Positions 9,648 through 18,270 of a stretch of 64,000 nt of DNA are shown here, one piece after another. The first letter of the stretch is position 1; every line of letters begins with the position of its first letter. The translations under genes were made by a program, and so were the position numbers. A model generated the notes under the pieces. It ran no database searches, was not told the DNA's origin, and worked only from the letters and a program-made list of their open reading frames with translations. Source of the stretch: Flavobacteriales bacterium (GTDB taxonomy: Bacteria; Bacteroidota; Bacteroidia; Flavobacteriales; UBA7312); the NCBI GenBank assembly GCA_016779935.1, contig JADHMQ010000005.1, positions 1 to 64,000 of the forward strand, read 5' to 3'.

Positions 9648-10690
9648 TGTTGAGATACGAAAATAGCGAATGGTTACTCTTACTAATTGTTGTCCCAATA
9701 ATTATCGTCCTTTTTATATTGGCAATACGTTGGAGAAAAAAAGCCATAAAAGAATTTGGAGAAAGTCACATGGTTTTTAAATTAATGCCAATGGCATCTT
9801 TCCGAAAAATAAGAATTAAGTTTTTTCTGTTTTGTTTATCCATCATTTCCATAATCATTGGATTGGCTAATCCACAAATTGGTTCAAAAATGGAAGAGGT
9901 CAAAAGAGAAGGTGTCGATTTAATGATTGCCATTGACCTCTCTAACAGTATGCTGGCCGAAGATCTTCAGCCAAACCGATTAATGCGTGCAAAACAGTCC
10001 ATCTCCAGATTAATCGACAGATTAGACGGCGATAGAATTGGATTGGTAGTCTTCGCTGGTGATGCCTATGTACAGTTGCCAATCACTACGGATTATTCTG
10101 CTGCCAAGCTATTCTTATCAACTATTAATACCAATATAGTACCAACACAAGGTACTGCAATTGGAAAAGCCATAGAACTATCCATTAATAGTTTTGATGT
10201 AAGCAACGACCAAAACAAAGCTATTATCATTATTACTGACGGAGAAAATCACGAAGACGACGCTATTCAAAAAGCCAAAGAAGCCGAAGAAATGGGCATA
10301 TTCGTACACACCATAGGCATGGGGTCTGCTGAAGGTAGCCCTATTCCAATAAAAAATAGATATGGCAGTATAACGTCATACCAAAAAGATAAAAGCGGAA
10401 ATACCGTTATTACTAAGCTAAATGAAGAGATGCTAAAAGAAATAGCTGCCAAGGGTGGTGGCTCATACATCAGAGCAAACTCTACACAAAGCAGCCTAGA
10501 TGCTCTTTTCAAAGAGATTAATAAAATGGAAAAGAAAGAGATTGGCTCAAAAGTTTTTACAGACTATAAAGATAGATTCCAATGGTTTTTAGGTATTGCA
10601 TTATTGCTATTAATTATAGAATCTTTACTCAGAAATACCAAAAAAAAATGGAGTAATAAAATCAATTTATTTGAAGAAAATGAAAAGTAA
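9647..10690 (+). CDS. batB: BatB, membrane-anchored von Willebrand A protein
   Basis: 347 residues, a paralogue of the preceding BatA with the same layout: two N-terminal membrane segments (about 8-27 and 58-74), a vWA domain with MIDAS motif DLSNS at 97-101 and IITDGENHED, and a C-terminal membrane helix (about 315-330). The Ser-for-Gly change inside the motif (DLSNS rather than DISGS) keeps the metal-binding Asp and Ser residues. It overlaps batC by 11 bases and batA by one, so the three are probably translated as a coupled set. A BatA-BatB heterodimer is plausible from the paralogy but is inference. Confidence 0.9.
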   Translation: MLRYENSEWLLLLIVVPIIIVLFILAIRWRKKAIKEFGESHMVFKLMPMASFRKIRIKFFLFCLSIISIIIGLANPQIGSKMEEVKREGVDLMIAIDLSNSMLAEDLQPNRLMRAKQSISRLIDRLDGDRIGLVVFAGDAYVQLPITTDYSAAKLFLSTINTNIVPTQGTAIGKAIELSINSFDVSNDQNKAIIIITDGENHEDDAIQKAKEAEEMGIFVHTIGMGSAEGSPIPIKNRYGSITSYQKDKSGNTVITKLNEEMLKEIAAKGGGSYIRANSTQSSLDALFKEINKMEKKEIGSKVFTDYKDRFQWFLGIALLLLIIESLLRNTKKKWSNKINLFEENEK

Positions 10691-11411
10691 TCTTCTACTA
10701 TTAATACTGTTGTTTTTTACAATCGACGTATTGGCACAACACCCCAATAGTTTGGTTCGTAAGGGTAATGCTTCATATACTGATTCACTCTATTCAGAGG
10801 CTGAACAAAAGTATAGAGAAGCGCTAATAAAAGATCAAAACTCGTATGCTGCATCCTTCAATTTAGCTGATGCTATCTACAAGCAAGAAAAATTTTCAGA
10901 ATCCACTTCTCTTTTCAAAGCCTTATCTGAAAAAACTCAGAATAAAATTGAAAAATCAGAAAGCCTTCACAATCTAGGGAATTCCTTAATGAAAGAACAA
11001 AAAATCAATGAGGCTATCGATGCTTATAAAAATGCTTTGAGAAATAATCCTAAAGACATGGATACAAAACATAATTTAGCCTATGCACAGCGGATTAAAA
11101 ATCAACAGCAAAAACAAGAAGAAGAGAAGGAAGAGGAACAAGATAAAGACGAGGAAAAAGAGGAAGAGAAAGAAGAAGAGGAGAAACAAGAGGATGAAAA
11201 GGAAGAAGAAAAAAATGAACAAGAGCAAAATGAAAACTCTGAAGAAGAAAGCAAAGAAGAACCTACAAAGCCTCAGGACCCTAACGAAATGACTGAAGAT
11301 GAAGCGGAACAAATCCTAGATGCCTTACAACAACAGGAAAAGGAACTTCAAGAGGATTTACAAAAGAAAAAAAATAAAGGTGTAAAGCTTAAAATTCTAA
11401 AAGATTGGTAG
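10680..11411 (+). CDS. batC: BatC, TPR protein with a long Glu/Lys-rich charged tail
   Basis: 243 residues from the ATG at 10680; an upstream TTG at 10671 would add three residues but the ATG overlaps the batB stop in the usual way. A signal peptide (MKSNLLLLILLFFTIDVLAQ) is followed by TPR repeats at about 25-140 (ALRNNPKDMDTKHNLAYAQ). Residues about 141-200 are almost pure Glu, Lys, Asp and Gln, encoded by GAA/GAG/AAA-rich DNA at 11100-11260, and then a PTKPQDPNEMTEDEAEQIL segment common to BatC proteins. It is presumably periplasmic and acts as a scaffold. The charged stretch is a known feature of BatC but is long here. One base separates it from batD. Confidence 0.85.
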   Translation: MKSNLLLLILLFFTIDVLAQHPNSLVRKGNASYTDSLYSEAEQKYREALIKDQNSYAASFNLADAIYKQEKFSESTSLFKALSEKTQNKIEKSESLHNLGNSLMKEQKINEAIDAYKNALRNNPKDMDTKHNLAYAQRIKNQQQKQEEEKEEEQDKDEEKEEEKEEEEKQEDEKEEEKNEQEQNENSEEESKEEPTKPQDPNEMTEDEAEQILDALQQQEKELQEDLQKKKNKGVKLKILKDW

Positions 11412-11412
11412 C

Positions 11413-13182
11413 ATGAAAAAGAATTGGATAGCCATTATTATCATACTTTCACCTCTAATTGCCATTGGTCAAGAACTAAAACTTAGCGTCAGTAAAAATC
11501 CCGTGGCGGTTGGTGAAGAATTTAGAATAGAATTTTCTATCGAAGGTTCAGCTTCTGAGTTTAAAGGTCCAAGCCTAAATGGTTTACGTAAACTTAGTGG
11601 TCCTAACCAATCTAGTAGCAGTAGTATGCAAATCATAAACGGAAAGGTTAGTAGCTCAAAAACTACTTCTTTCACCTATTATGTAACGGCTCTAAATGAG
11701 GGTACTTTAACCATTGGCGAAGCCAGTGTTAAATCTGAAGGGAAAATTATTCGTTCGCAAGCTGGTCAAATGCAAATCACCAAAGCAAACCCAAAAAGTA
11801 AACAAGCAAACAGTTACAATATTTCCGAAAACGTTTATCTGAAAGCTACTACTAATAGAACAGAAATTTTTCAGGGGGAACAAATTGTTGTTAGTTATAA
11901 ATTATACTCAAAAATTAATCTTGCTGACATTAACTTAACCCTTGTACCAGAATTAAATGATTTTTGGAAAGAAGAAATAGAGACTAATTCTGGAGCAAAA
12001 CTAGAGGTCATAGACGGTGTAAAACATAACGTTTGGGAAATAAGCCGATTTATTCTAACCCCTCAAAAGAGTGGTAAACTAAAAATTGACCCAATGAGTA
12101 TAAACGTAACAGTTCAAATTAAAAACAAAAGAAGTCGAGATCCTTTTGGTGACCCATTTGGATTTTTCAGTTCATATCAAAACATTGAAGAAGAAATTTC
12201 TTCTAAAAATATAAACGTAACTGTCAAAGATTTACCAGAAGGTGCCCCAGAAAATTTCAGTGGTGCAGTTGGTAAATTTGAATTAAAATCGTCTGTTGAT
12301 AAATCAAGTATCGAAGCAAATCAAGCATTAAACTATAAACTTACTCTTTCAGGCAATGGGAATATTCATCTTATAGACGAGGTGGAAGTAAAATTTCCGC
12401 CAAATTTTGAGACATATGACCCTCAAAAAAATGACAAAACATTTAGCTCAAAAAATGGAATTGCCGGAAAAGTTGAATTCGAACACCTACTTATCCCTAG
12501 GTACAAAGGAGAATATGAAATTAAAGGTGTTGACTTCTGTTATTTTAACCCAAAAACAAAAACATACAAAACAATAACCACTAAGCCGATAGTTATAAAT
12601 GTTCTAAAAGGCTCAGGAAATGACAACTCATACATTAGCTCAGATGAACTAAAATCAAATGCTAGCTCTCAATTAAAACCCATAATTTCTACAACTGAAC
12701 TAAAGAAAGATGAAGAAAGACCCTTCAATAAATGGTTTTTCGTTATTCTATTAGTGTTACCAATTTTAGCACTTGGAGGATATTTCATAAGGCTGTTAAT
12801 TCAAGCAAAAAACGATGCTAATCCAGTTTTAAGAAAATTCAGGAAATCACTTAAAATCGCTCAAAAAAGACTGAAAAACGCTCAAAAACACCTTGAAAAT
12901 AATAAAAAAGAACTGTTTTTTGAAGAAATAGAGAAATCATTATGGATGTATTTTTCCAATAAATTCAATGTTAACCCTGCCGATTTATCCAAAGAAACGA
13001 TAAATTACTTTTTCACTAAAAATAATATCCCTAAAAAAGTATCAACAAACTTTACTTCTATAATTGAAAAGTGTGAGTTTTGTCGTTTTGCACCCTCATC
13101 CCTTGAAGCTGAAGATATGGAAAAAGTATTTGAATTGGCTACAAATGTAATAGTCGAAGTTGAACAAGATTTAAAGAAATGA
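11413..13182 (+). CDS. batD: BatD, periplasmic beta-rich protein with C-terminal membrane anchor
   Basis: 589 residues, the normal BatD size. A signal peptide (cleavage near IAIGQ) is followed by repeated beta domains, including RFILTPQKSGKLKIDPMSI and a segment RDPFGDPFGFF typical of BatD. One membrane helix lies at about 440-463 (WFFVILLVLPILALGGYFI), then a cytoplasmic helical tail rich in Lys and Glu that includes WMYFSNKFNVNPADLSKETI. The protein is inferred to hold the vWA proteins in a complex in the inner membrane; no catalytic site is apparent. It lies one base after batC and overlaps batE by four bases (ATGA). Confidence 0.9.
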   Translation: MKKNWIAIIIILSPLIAIGQELKLSVSKNPVAVGEEFRIEFSIEGSASEFKGPSLNGLRKLSGPNQSSSSSMQIINGKVSSSKTTSFTYYVTALNEGTLTIGEASVKSEGKIIRSQAGQMQITKANPKSKQANSYNISENVYLKATTNRTEIFQGEQIVVSYKLYSKINLADINLTLVPELNDFWKEEIETNSGAKLEVIDGVKHNVWEISRFILTPQKSGKLKIDPMSINVTVQIKNKRSRDPFGDPFGFFSSYQNIEEEISSKNINVTVKDLPEGAPENFSGAVGKFELKSSVDKSSIEANQALNYKLTLSGNGNIHLIDEVEVKFPPNFETYDPQKNDKTFSSKNGIAGKVEFEHLLIPRYKGEYEIKGVDFCYFNPKTKTYKTITTKPIVINVLKGSGNDNSYISSDELKSNASSQLKPIISTTELKKDEERPFNKWFFVILLVLPILALGGYFIRLLIQAKNDANPVLRKFRKSLKIAQKRLKNAQKHLENNKKELFFEEIEKSLWMYFSNKFNVNPADLSKETINYFFTKNNIPKKVSTNFTSIIEKCEFCRFAPSSLEAEDMEKVFELATNVIVEVEQDLKK

Positions 13183-13928
13183 GACTTAAATTAATTGTCA
13201 TAATATTATTTGTATGTGCTATAGTTAAAGCAGACTCACAACTAGACAGCCTATTTATAAAAGGAAATGCACATTACTTTGAAGAACAATATTCAGAAGC
13301 TATCGATGCATACAATCAAATATTAGACTCCAACTATCATTCATTTGAACTTTACTACAACTTAGGGAATAGTTATTTCCAATTTGGAAAAATACCTAAG
13401 AGTATACTCTATTATGAAAAAGCGCTAACTCTAGAAAAAGGAAATAAATCATGTCAAAATAATTTAGAATTAGCTTTAACCCGAATAGAAAAGATTGATC
13501 CTATTACTAGATTATTTTATGTGAAGTGGTGGAATAACTTCTCGTCATTATTAAGTTTAAACTGGTGGTCAATTCTATTAATTTCTTCTATTTGGTCAAT
13601 CTGTATTTTTATTGTCCTTTTTACTAAAAATCGAAAAAAATGGATTTTTAATTCTATGATAAGCTCAATGGTTATTTGTCTAATTTTTGCATTTGCAATG
13701 ATTTCAGCCAATAATAAGAAAAATCAAATTTCTTCAATAGTAATGACAGATTCTAAACTTTACTCATCTTCTGATTTAAAATCTGACATTGGTTTAATTA
13801 AAGCCGGGAATAAAGCCATTATAAAAGAAATAGTCACAAACTCTGAGAATAGTGATATAGCTTTAATTCAATTGGCAGATGGTCAAATAGCATACATTAA
13901 TGCATCAGAAATTAGGTTTATCAAATGA
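13179..13928 (+). CDS. batE: BatE, TPR protein with two membrane helices and SH3-like C-terminus
   Basis: 249 residues. A signal peptide (MRLKLIVIILFVCAIVKA) and two or three TPR motifs (about 20-105; ELYYNLGNSYFQFGKIPKSI) are followed by two membrane helices at about 128-147 and 160-177, then a bacterial SH3-like domain (about 196-249; IGLIKAGNKAIIKEI, DGQIAYINASEIRFI). This order of domains is characteristic of BatE, the last Bat gene. It overlaps batD and the following phosphodiesterase by four bases each, so the phosphodiesterase is likely read on the same mRNA. Confidence 0.88.
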   Translation: MRLKLIVIILFVCAIVKADSQLDSLFIKGNAHYFEEQYSEAIDAYNQILDSNYHSFELYYNLGNSYFQFGKIPKSILYYEKALTLEKGNKSCQNNLELALTRIEKIDPITRLFYVKWWNNFSSLLSLNWWSILLISSIWSICIFIVLFTKNRKKWIFNSMISSMVICLIFAFAMISANNKKNQISSIVMTDSKLYSSSDLKSDIGLIKAGNKAIIKEIVTNSENSDIALIQLADGQIAYINASEIRFIK

Positions 13929-14416
13929 AGATAGGTCTTCTTTCCGATACACATTCTTACTTACACCCAAAGGTATTTGAGCATTTTAAAAATTGTGACG
14001 AGATTTGGCATGCAGGAGATATCGGCTCTGAAGAAGTAATTGATAAACTCAACGCTTTTAAGCCAACAAGAGCCGTTCATGGCAACATTGATAATCACAA
14101 AATCAGAAGTATTTGCCCCAAAGATTTACGTTTCAAATGCCAAGGAGTAGATGTATGGATGACTCACATCGGTGGATATCCCTATAAATATACACCTACT
14201 ATTAGAGAAGAACTTGACAAGGATTGTCCTAAATTATTCATCTGTGGACATTCGCATATTTTAAAGGTGATGTACGATAAAAACAGAGACTTACTCCATA
14301 TGAATCCAGGAGCAGCTGGAAAATATGGAATCCACAAATCTATAACTATGCTTCGTTTTGATATTATTAATGGGGATATTAAAAACTTAGAGTTGATTGA
14401 GCTTGATAAAAATTAA
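13925..14416 (+). CDS. Small metallophosphoesterase of the MJ0936/YfcE type
   Basis: 163 residues with all calcineurin-type motifs: DTH at residues 8-10, GDIG, GNID, THIG and GHSH. Family members hydrolyse phosphodiesters (for example cyclic nucleotides or artificial substrates) using two metal ions; the natural substrate here is unknown. It is cytoplasmic. It overlaps batE by four bases, which places it at the end of the Bat operon, but such genes also occur alone and a functional link is not established. Its stop codon and that of the convergent DUF4293 gene share the palindrome TTAA. Confidence 0.88.
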   Translation: MKIGLLSDTHSYLHPKVFEHFKNCDEIWHAGDIGSEEVIDKLNAFKPTRAVHGNIDNHKIRSICPKDLRFKCQGVDVWMTHIGGYPYKYTPTIREELDKDCPKLFICGHSHILKVMYDKNRDLLHMNPGAAGKYGIHKSITMLRFDIINGDIKNLELIELDKN

Positions 14417-14802
14417 CGCAATCTATCGGCAGACTCAACCAACTTTTCATCTTTTTTGATAAATCGATTAGCAATGAGGATTAATACATAAGGAATTATA
14501 AAAACAAACATTCCTTCTTGTGGCATACTTTCACCCTTAGTGAAGAATAGGATAAAAAATGTAGCTGACAAAAATAGTTTTGACACCTGATTAAGTAGCA
14601 ATTGTTTTTTCCTGTTTTTGAATTGAAAGATAGAATAAAGCAATAAAAATGAGGAGATTAATATCGTTACATGTGCATATATAGAATCATAAGTAAAACT
14701 GACATTATTATTAGCATCAACCGTAACTGCCAAAAAATAGGTTATTGCCAGCATAAATAATATTGCGAAGAATAGGTAAATTGACTGAACTCTCTGTATC
14801 AT
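14413..14802 (-). CDS. DUF4293 family membrane protein
   Basis: 129 residues with four predicted membrane helices (about 8-28, 42-60, 75-92 and 98-115) and the N-terminal motif MIQRVQSIYLFFA that typifies DUF4293, a family confined to Bacteroidota. Function unknown. In many relatives the gene lies beside rho, as it does here, where the two diverge from a 170-base spacer. Its 3' end overlaps the phosphodiesterase gene by four bases in convergent orientation, leaving no room for an intrinsic terminator for either gene. Confidence 0.88.
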   Translation of the reverse strand: MIQRVQSIYLFFAILFMLAITYFLAVTVDANNNVSFTYDSIYAHVTILISSFLLLYSIFQFKNRKKQLLLNQVSKLFLSATFFILFFTKGESMPQEGMFVFIIPYVLILIANRFIKKDEKLVESADRLR

Positions 14803-14854
14803 AACTGTAAAATATAATGGCGTAAAATTAAATCATTAAATTTAAACTCTAAAC

Positions 14855-14884
14855 TTGTTTTAATACAAATAATTAGTATTATTG
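14855..14884 (+). promoter_or_regulatory. Putative rho promoter (TTG - 19 bases - TATTATTG)
   Basis: TTG at 14855-14857 and TATTATTG at 14877-14884 are separated by 19 bases, the same spacing as in the tRNA-Lys promoter of this window. The -7 box differs from TAnnTTTG at one position. It would start the mRNA about 80 bases before the rho ATG. Confidence 0.4.
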
Positions 14885-14972
14885 CACTCAAGAATGCCAT
14901 CCTTGGCTGACTTTTTTAAATGAAACACCCACTTTTTTTTCTTAAAATACTTCAATAAAACATTAATATCAA

Positions 14973-16400
14973 ATGATTGATATACACACATTAAACAAAA
15001 AATTATTACCAGAACTTAAAGAAATTGCAAAAACACTAGGCGTTCCTAGATATCAGAAACTAAAAAAACAAGAGTTAGTTTATGAAATCTTAGATGTTCA
15101 GGCTACTCAATTGTCTCTTGAGAAAAAGACTGAGGAGGCTAAGAAGAAAGTCACTCCAAATAAGCCAAAACATAATAATACTCTTAAAGGTAATAATAAC
15201 AACAACAATCTTAACAGTAACAAAAAGAACAATATTCCGAATCAAAATAACAATAAGAATTGTCCACAAGACGATTTTGAGTTTGACGGAATTGTAACGG
15301 CTGAAGGTGTTTTAGAAATGATGCCCGATGGTTTTGGATTTCTTCGATCGTCAGACTATCATTACCTTAGTTCTCCAGATGATATTTATGTATCACACTC
15401 ACAAGTTAGACTCTTTGGACTAAAGACGGGCGATACAGTAATGGGAACTGTTAGACCTCCTAAAAAAGGCGAAAAGTACTTTCCGCTAATCAAGGTGAAT
15501 AAAATTAATGGTAGAGACCCAAACATCGTTAGAGACAGGGTACCGTTTGAATTTTTAACCCCTCTATTTCCTGATGAAAAATTCAAACTTACAGATAATG
15601 GCAAAAGTTCGCTATCTACAAGAATGATTGATTTATTCGCTCCGATAGGAAAAGGACAAAGAGGATTAATTGTTGCCCAACCTAAAACAGGTAAAACAGT
15701 TCTTCTTAAAGAAGTGGCAAATGCTATTGCTGCAAATCATCCTGAAGCATACTTGATGATACTTCTGATCGATGAACGACCTGAAGAGGTTACTGATATG
15801 GCAAGAAATGTAAATGCTGAAGTTATTGCTTCTACATTTGATGAGCCAGCTGACCGCCATGTTAGAATTGCTAATATCGTACTTGAAAAAGCAAAACGAC
15901 TGGTAGAGTGTGGACATGATGTAGTTATCCTCTTGGACTCCATTACAAGACTAGCTAGAGCATATAACACTGTTCAACCAGCTTCAGGTAAAATCCTTAC
16001 TGGTGGTGTAGATGCAAATGCTCTTCAGAAACCAAAACGATTCTTTGGTGCTGCTAGAAAAATTGAAAATGGCGGCTCTCTGACTATTCTTGCAACTGCT
16101 CTAACTGAAACAGGAAGTAAGATGGACGAAGTTATCTTCGAAGAGTTTAAAGGTACAGGTAATATGGAGCTTCAGTTGGATAGAAAAATATCTAATAGAC
16201 GAATTTACCCTGCTATCGATGTTACTTCGTCAAGTACACGTAGAGAAGATTTATTACTAGGAAAAGAATTGACGCAAAAAATATGGGTGCTAAGAAATCA
16301 CCTTGCAGATATGACTCCAGTAGAATCAATCGAGTTTATGAGAGATAGGCTACTTAGAACTGAAACTAATGAAGAGTTCATTGTAACTATGAACAGCTAA
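14973..16400 (+). CDS. rho: Transcription termination factor Rho
   Basis: An ATP-driven hexameric RNA translocase that ends transcription; 475 residues. An N-terminal Rho-N helical domain ([18 protein letters not shown], residues 7-24) is followed by a low-complexity Asn/Lys-rich insertion at about 55-98, an OB-fold RNA-binding domain with GFGFLR (121-125), and a RecA-type motor with Walker A AQPKTGKT at 235-242, DERPEEV and the Q-loop/R-loop region. The start ATG gives the [12 protein letters not shown]-terminus usual in this phylum. The Asn-rich insertion is discussed under findings. Given overlapping convergent genes in this window, Rho-dependent termination is probably important here. Confidence 0.97.
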   Translation: MIDIHTLNKKLLPELKEIAKTLGVPRYQKLKKQELVYEILDVQATQLSLEKKTEEAKKKVTPNKPKHNNTLKGNNNNNNLNSNKKNNIPNQNNNKNCPQDDFEFDGIVTAEGVLEMMPDGFGFLRSSDYHYLSSPDDIYVSHSQVRLFGLKTGDTVMGTVRPPKKGEKYFPLIKVNKINGRDPNIVRDRVPFEFLTPLFPDEKFKLTDNGKSSLSTRMIDLFAPIGKGQRGLIVAQPKTGKTVLLKEVANAIAANHPEAYLMILLIDERPEEVTDMARNVNAEVIASTFDEPADRHVRIANIVLEKAKRLVECGHDVVILLDSITRLARAYNTVQPASGKILTGGVDANALQKPKRFFGAARKIENGGSLTILATALTETGSKMDEVIFEEFKGTGNMELQLDRKISNRRIYPAIDVTSSSTRREDLLLGKELTQKIWVLRNHLADMTPVESIEFMRDRLLRTETNEEFIVTMNS

Positions 16401-16406
16401 CGCTGA

Positions 16407-17210
16407 TTAGCGTATAAGTTTTAACGTAATTTTCTTACCCACTTGCAATTCGGATAAAATAGCGTGTTTGTAGTCTTTGTCTATCAACTCTATTCTTGTA
16501 GTGTTATTGACTATTTCTCCTTCGTTTTCGGCGATAATTTGAACGGTATTTTCACCTTCTAAAAGCTTGTATGAAATTGATTTCTTTTTGTTCTGCATGG
16601 GATAATTTGACAATATTTTTTCGCCGTTAATAATTACTGTCATTCTATCGTTATCTTCAATGGCTGAATCCCACATCTGCATTTTAAATTTAGAACTCTC
16701 CCAATCAATGGCATGAACATCACCCGATTTTAATACAGTCAATTGATTATCTTTTCGTTTTGTAATAACTTCTTGGACTTTTTGTACGCGATTTAGTTGC
16801 TTTTCCAGTTTGGCTTTTTCAGAGAATAAAATAGTACCACTGGCACAAACTTCGCCATTCAAATAGTACCCTTTGAAATCCCCTTGGAATGCTTTCTTAT
16901 TTTTGCGTTGAGCGCTAAATTCAACAAAGCAAAAACGACTTATTGGTTCTTCTGAAAGAGTAGAAATAACCTGAAATTCTTTGACCTCGATTTGCTTCTT
17001 TGTAAAGGTTCCACTAATTTCACTCATAGTTTCAAAATTAGTTCCAATTCCAGTGATAGAATAACCGTTTATTTGTCCTTCGTCCTCATCAAATATCATT
17101 CGGTAACTAATTGGCCTAGCGTTTTCCAAAAACAAAAACCCCATATAATCGTACTCACTTTGAGCCACTAGTTGAGTGACCATCAATAACATTATAATTA
17201 CTACTTTCAT
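16407..17210 (-). CDS. Secreted protein of unknown function
   Basis: 267 residues, not recognised as a named family. A signal peptide (MKVVIIMLLMVTQLVAQ) is followed by a beta-strand-rich region with ISGTFTKKQIEVKEF, a FKGYYLNGEVCASGTILF strand, a charged helical linker (KAKLEKQLNRVQKVQEVI) and a C-terminal beta domain beginning DRMTVIINGEKIL and ending TLKLIR. The last domain looks like a carbohydrate-binding or Ig-like fold but this is a guess from pattern. Probably periplasmic or outer-membrane associated. It stands alone and is convergent with rho, whose stop lies six bases away. Confidence 0.7.
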   Translation of the reverse strand: MKVVIIMLLMVTQLVAQSEYDYMGFLFLENARPISYRMIFDEDEGQINGYSITGIGTNFETMSEISGTFTKKQIEVKEFQVISTLSEEPISRFCFVEFSAQRKNKKAFQGDFKGYYLNGEVCASGTILFSEKAKLEKQLNRVQKVQEVITKRKDNQLTVLKSGDVHAIDWESSKFKMQMWDSAIEDNDRMTVIINGEKILSNYPMQNKKKSISYKLLEGENTVQIIAENEGEIVNNTTRIELIDKDYKHAILSELQVGKKITLKLIR

Positions 17211-17260
17211 AGCTTCAAAATAACTACTTTTTTATGCAAATGAGTCTATTTTTAAATAAT

Positions 17261-17268
17261 TATCTTTG
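17261..17268 (+). promoter_or_regulatory. Putative -7 box (TATCTTTG) five bases before the DUF2752 start
   Basis: TATCTTTG matches TAnnTTTG and lies 5 bases upstream of the GTG start. If it is a promoter, transcription would begin at or beside the start codon. Confidence 0.4.
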
Positions 17269-17273
17269 ATTTT

Positions 17274-17561
17274 GTGAAAAGAACCGTCCATAAAATATAC
17301 TTTGTAATCCTCTTGCTCATTCCGTTAATTTTGATTGTTCTTCCAGCCGATTTTTTTGACAAAGGACAATCTATCTGTTTATCTGTATTTTTTTTTAATA
17401 AAAACTGCTACGCTTGTGGCATGACCCGAGCTATACAACATCTAATTCATTTTGATTTTCATATTGCATACGAATACAATAAGCTGTCATTTTTGGTGCT
17501 TCCTCTTCTAATAATTTCCTATTACAAAACAATAAAAAAGGTCTACAAAAAAATTAATTAA
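17274..17561 (+). CDS. DUF2752 small membrane protein
   Basis: 95 residues starting at GTG. Membrane segments at about 7-25 and 68-84 flank the family signature CYACGMTR (45-52) preceded by CLSVFFFNKN; this Cys-rich motif defines DUF2752. Function unknown; the motif suggests a metal or redox role but that is speculation. No ATG fits and the family N-terminus is matched from the GTG. The gene is followed after 50 bases by a TM2-domain protein with the same orientation, and the two may be co-transcribed. Confidence 0.8.
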   Translation: MKRTVHKIYFVILLLIPLILIVLPADFFDKGQSICLSVFFFNKNCYACGMTRAIQHLIHFDFHIAYEYNKLSFLVLPLLIISYYKTIKKVYKKIN

Positions 17562-17611
17562 TCATTTCTTTTCATATATTAGAAGCACTAACAAAGTTTA
17601 TTAAATTAATT

Positions 17612-17923
17612 ATGAAGAAATTTTTATTCATTGCATTGGCCGTATTAGCGGTTAGTGCGGTTTGCTTTGCATCATTTCCAGTTTCTGAGCAAATTACTAA
17701 CAGTGAGGTAATAATTTCCAGTGCTGAAGCAGCTACTCCTCTTGCAGCTGATATTGACTGGGCGTTGTTTATTATTTGTTGGTTTGTTGGGGCTCTTGGA
17801 ATTCACCGTTTTATTATAGGTGATGTTACTAATGGTATCCTTATGCTTTTAACTTTAGGTGGTTGCGGTATTTGGGTCATCATTGACTTAATCAAAATTG
17901 CCCAAGGTAAAATGCGTATGTAA
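17612..17923 (+). CDS. TM2 domain membrane protein with signal peptide
   Basis: 103 residues: a signal peptide (about 1-20), a short spacer (SFPVSEQITNSEVIISSAEA) and a TM2 domain at about 48-98 with two membrane helices and the signature GALGIHRFIIGD plus GGCGIWVIIDLIKI. TM2 proteins are small and widespread; no biochemical role is established. The leader closely resembles that of the gene that follows, which suggests the pair derived from a duplication or shares a processing route. A strong intrinsic terminator lies three bases after the stop codon. Confidence 0.85.
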   Translation: MKKFLFIALAVLAVSAVCFASFPVSEQITNSEVIISSAEAATPLAADIDWALFIICWFVGALGIHRFIIGDVTNGILMLLTLGGCGIWVIIDLIKIAQGKMRM

Positions 17924-17925
17924 TT

Positions 17926-17953
17926 AAAAAACCTCCAATTGGAGGTTTTTTTT
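17926..17953 (+). terminator. Intrinsic terminator after the TM2 gene
   Basis: The inverted repeat AACCTCC-AATT-GGAGGTT is followed by a run of nine T. It ends the transcript just upstream of the next small gene, whose own promoter box begins four bases later. Confidence 0.85.
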
Positions 17954-17956
17954 TAT

Positions 17957-17964
17957 TAAATTTG
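17957..17964 (+). promoter_or_regulatory. Putative -7 box (TAAATTTG) four bases before a start codon
   Basis: TAAATTTGAGACATG joins a perfect TAnnTTTG box to the start codon by only four bases, almost the same text as at trmD (TAAATTTGAGGCATG). It directly follows the terminator of the upstream gene, so a new promoter is needed here. Confidence 0.45.
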
Positions 17965-17968
17965 AGAC

Positions 17969-18268
17969 ATGAAAAAAGGTTTCTTCACATTGAGTTTTAC
18001 TCTACTCTGTTCTACACTTTTTGCAGCTTTTCCAATATCTAACGAAGTTGTTGCTGTTGCCGAACAAACAAACAGAAATTTTCACTTTGGTGGATTTTTA
18101 CTTGGATTGCTTTTAGGGGTTACTGGCGTTCTAATTTGTTATTTGATTGATAAAAAAGACATGATACGATCGGCATGGTATGGTTTTGGTGCCTATGTTG
18201 CCTTAATCATTAGTGTTCTTGTCATTTTTTTTATTGGCTATTCCAATAATGATAGTAATAGGCCTTAA
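17969..18268 (+). CDS. Small two-helix membrane protein, paralogous leader to the TM2 protein
   Basis: 99 residues. A signal peptide (MKKGFFTLSFTLLCSTLFA) is followed by AFPISNEVVAVAEQ, which parallels SFPVSEQITNSEV of the preceding TM2 protein. Two membrane helices lie at about 40-60 (FGGFLLGLLLGVTGVLICYLI) and 70-91. The body lacks the TM2 HRFYLG signature. The text GFLLGLLLGVTGVLICYLI is common in short Bacteroidota membrane proteins found near TM2 proteins. Function unknown; probably expressed from its own promoter because a terminator separates the two genes. Confidence 0.75.
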   Translation: MKKGFFTLSFTLLCSTLFAAFPISNEVVAVAEQTNRNFHFGGFLLGLLLGVTGVLICYLIDKKDMIRSAWYGFGAYVALIISVLVIFFIGYSNNDSNRP

Positions 18269-18270
18269 TT

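Noticed and set aside
11076-11312. Open frames on both strands of the purine-rich tract in batC
   Set aside because: They come from the GAA/GAG/AAA repeats and encode only low-complexity Phe/Leu or Lys/Arg runs.
15135-15270. AAT/AAC-rich repeats as a CRISPR-like or satellite array
   Set aside because: The repeats are irregular, have no spacers and are in frame within rho.
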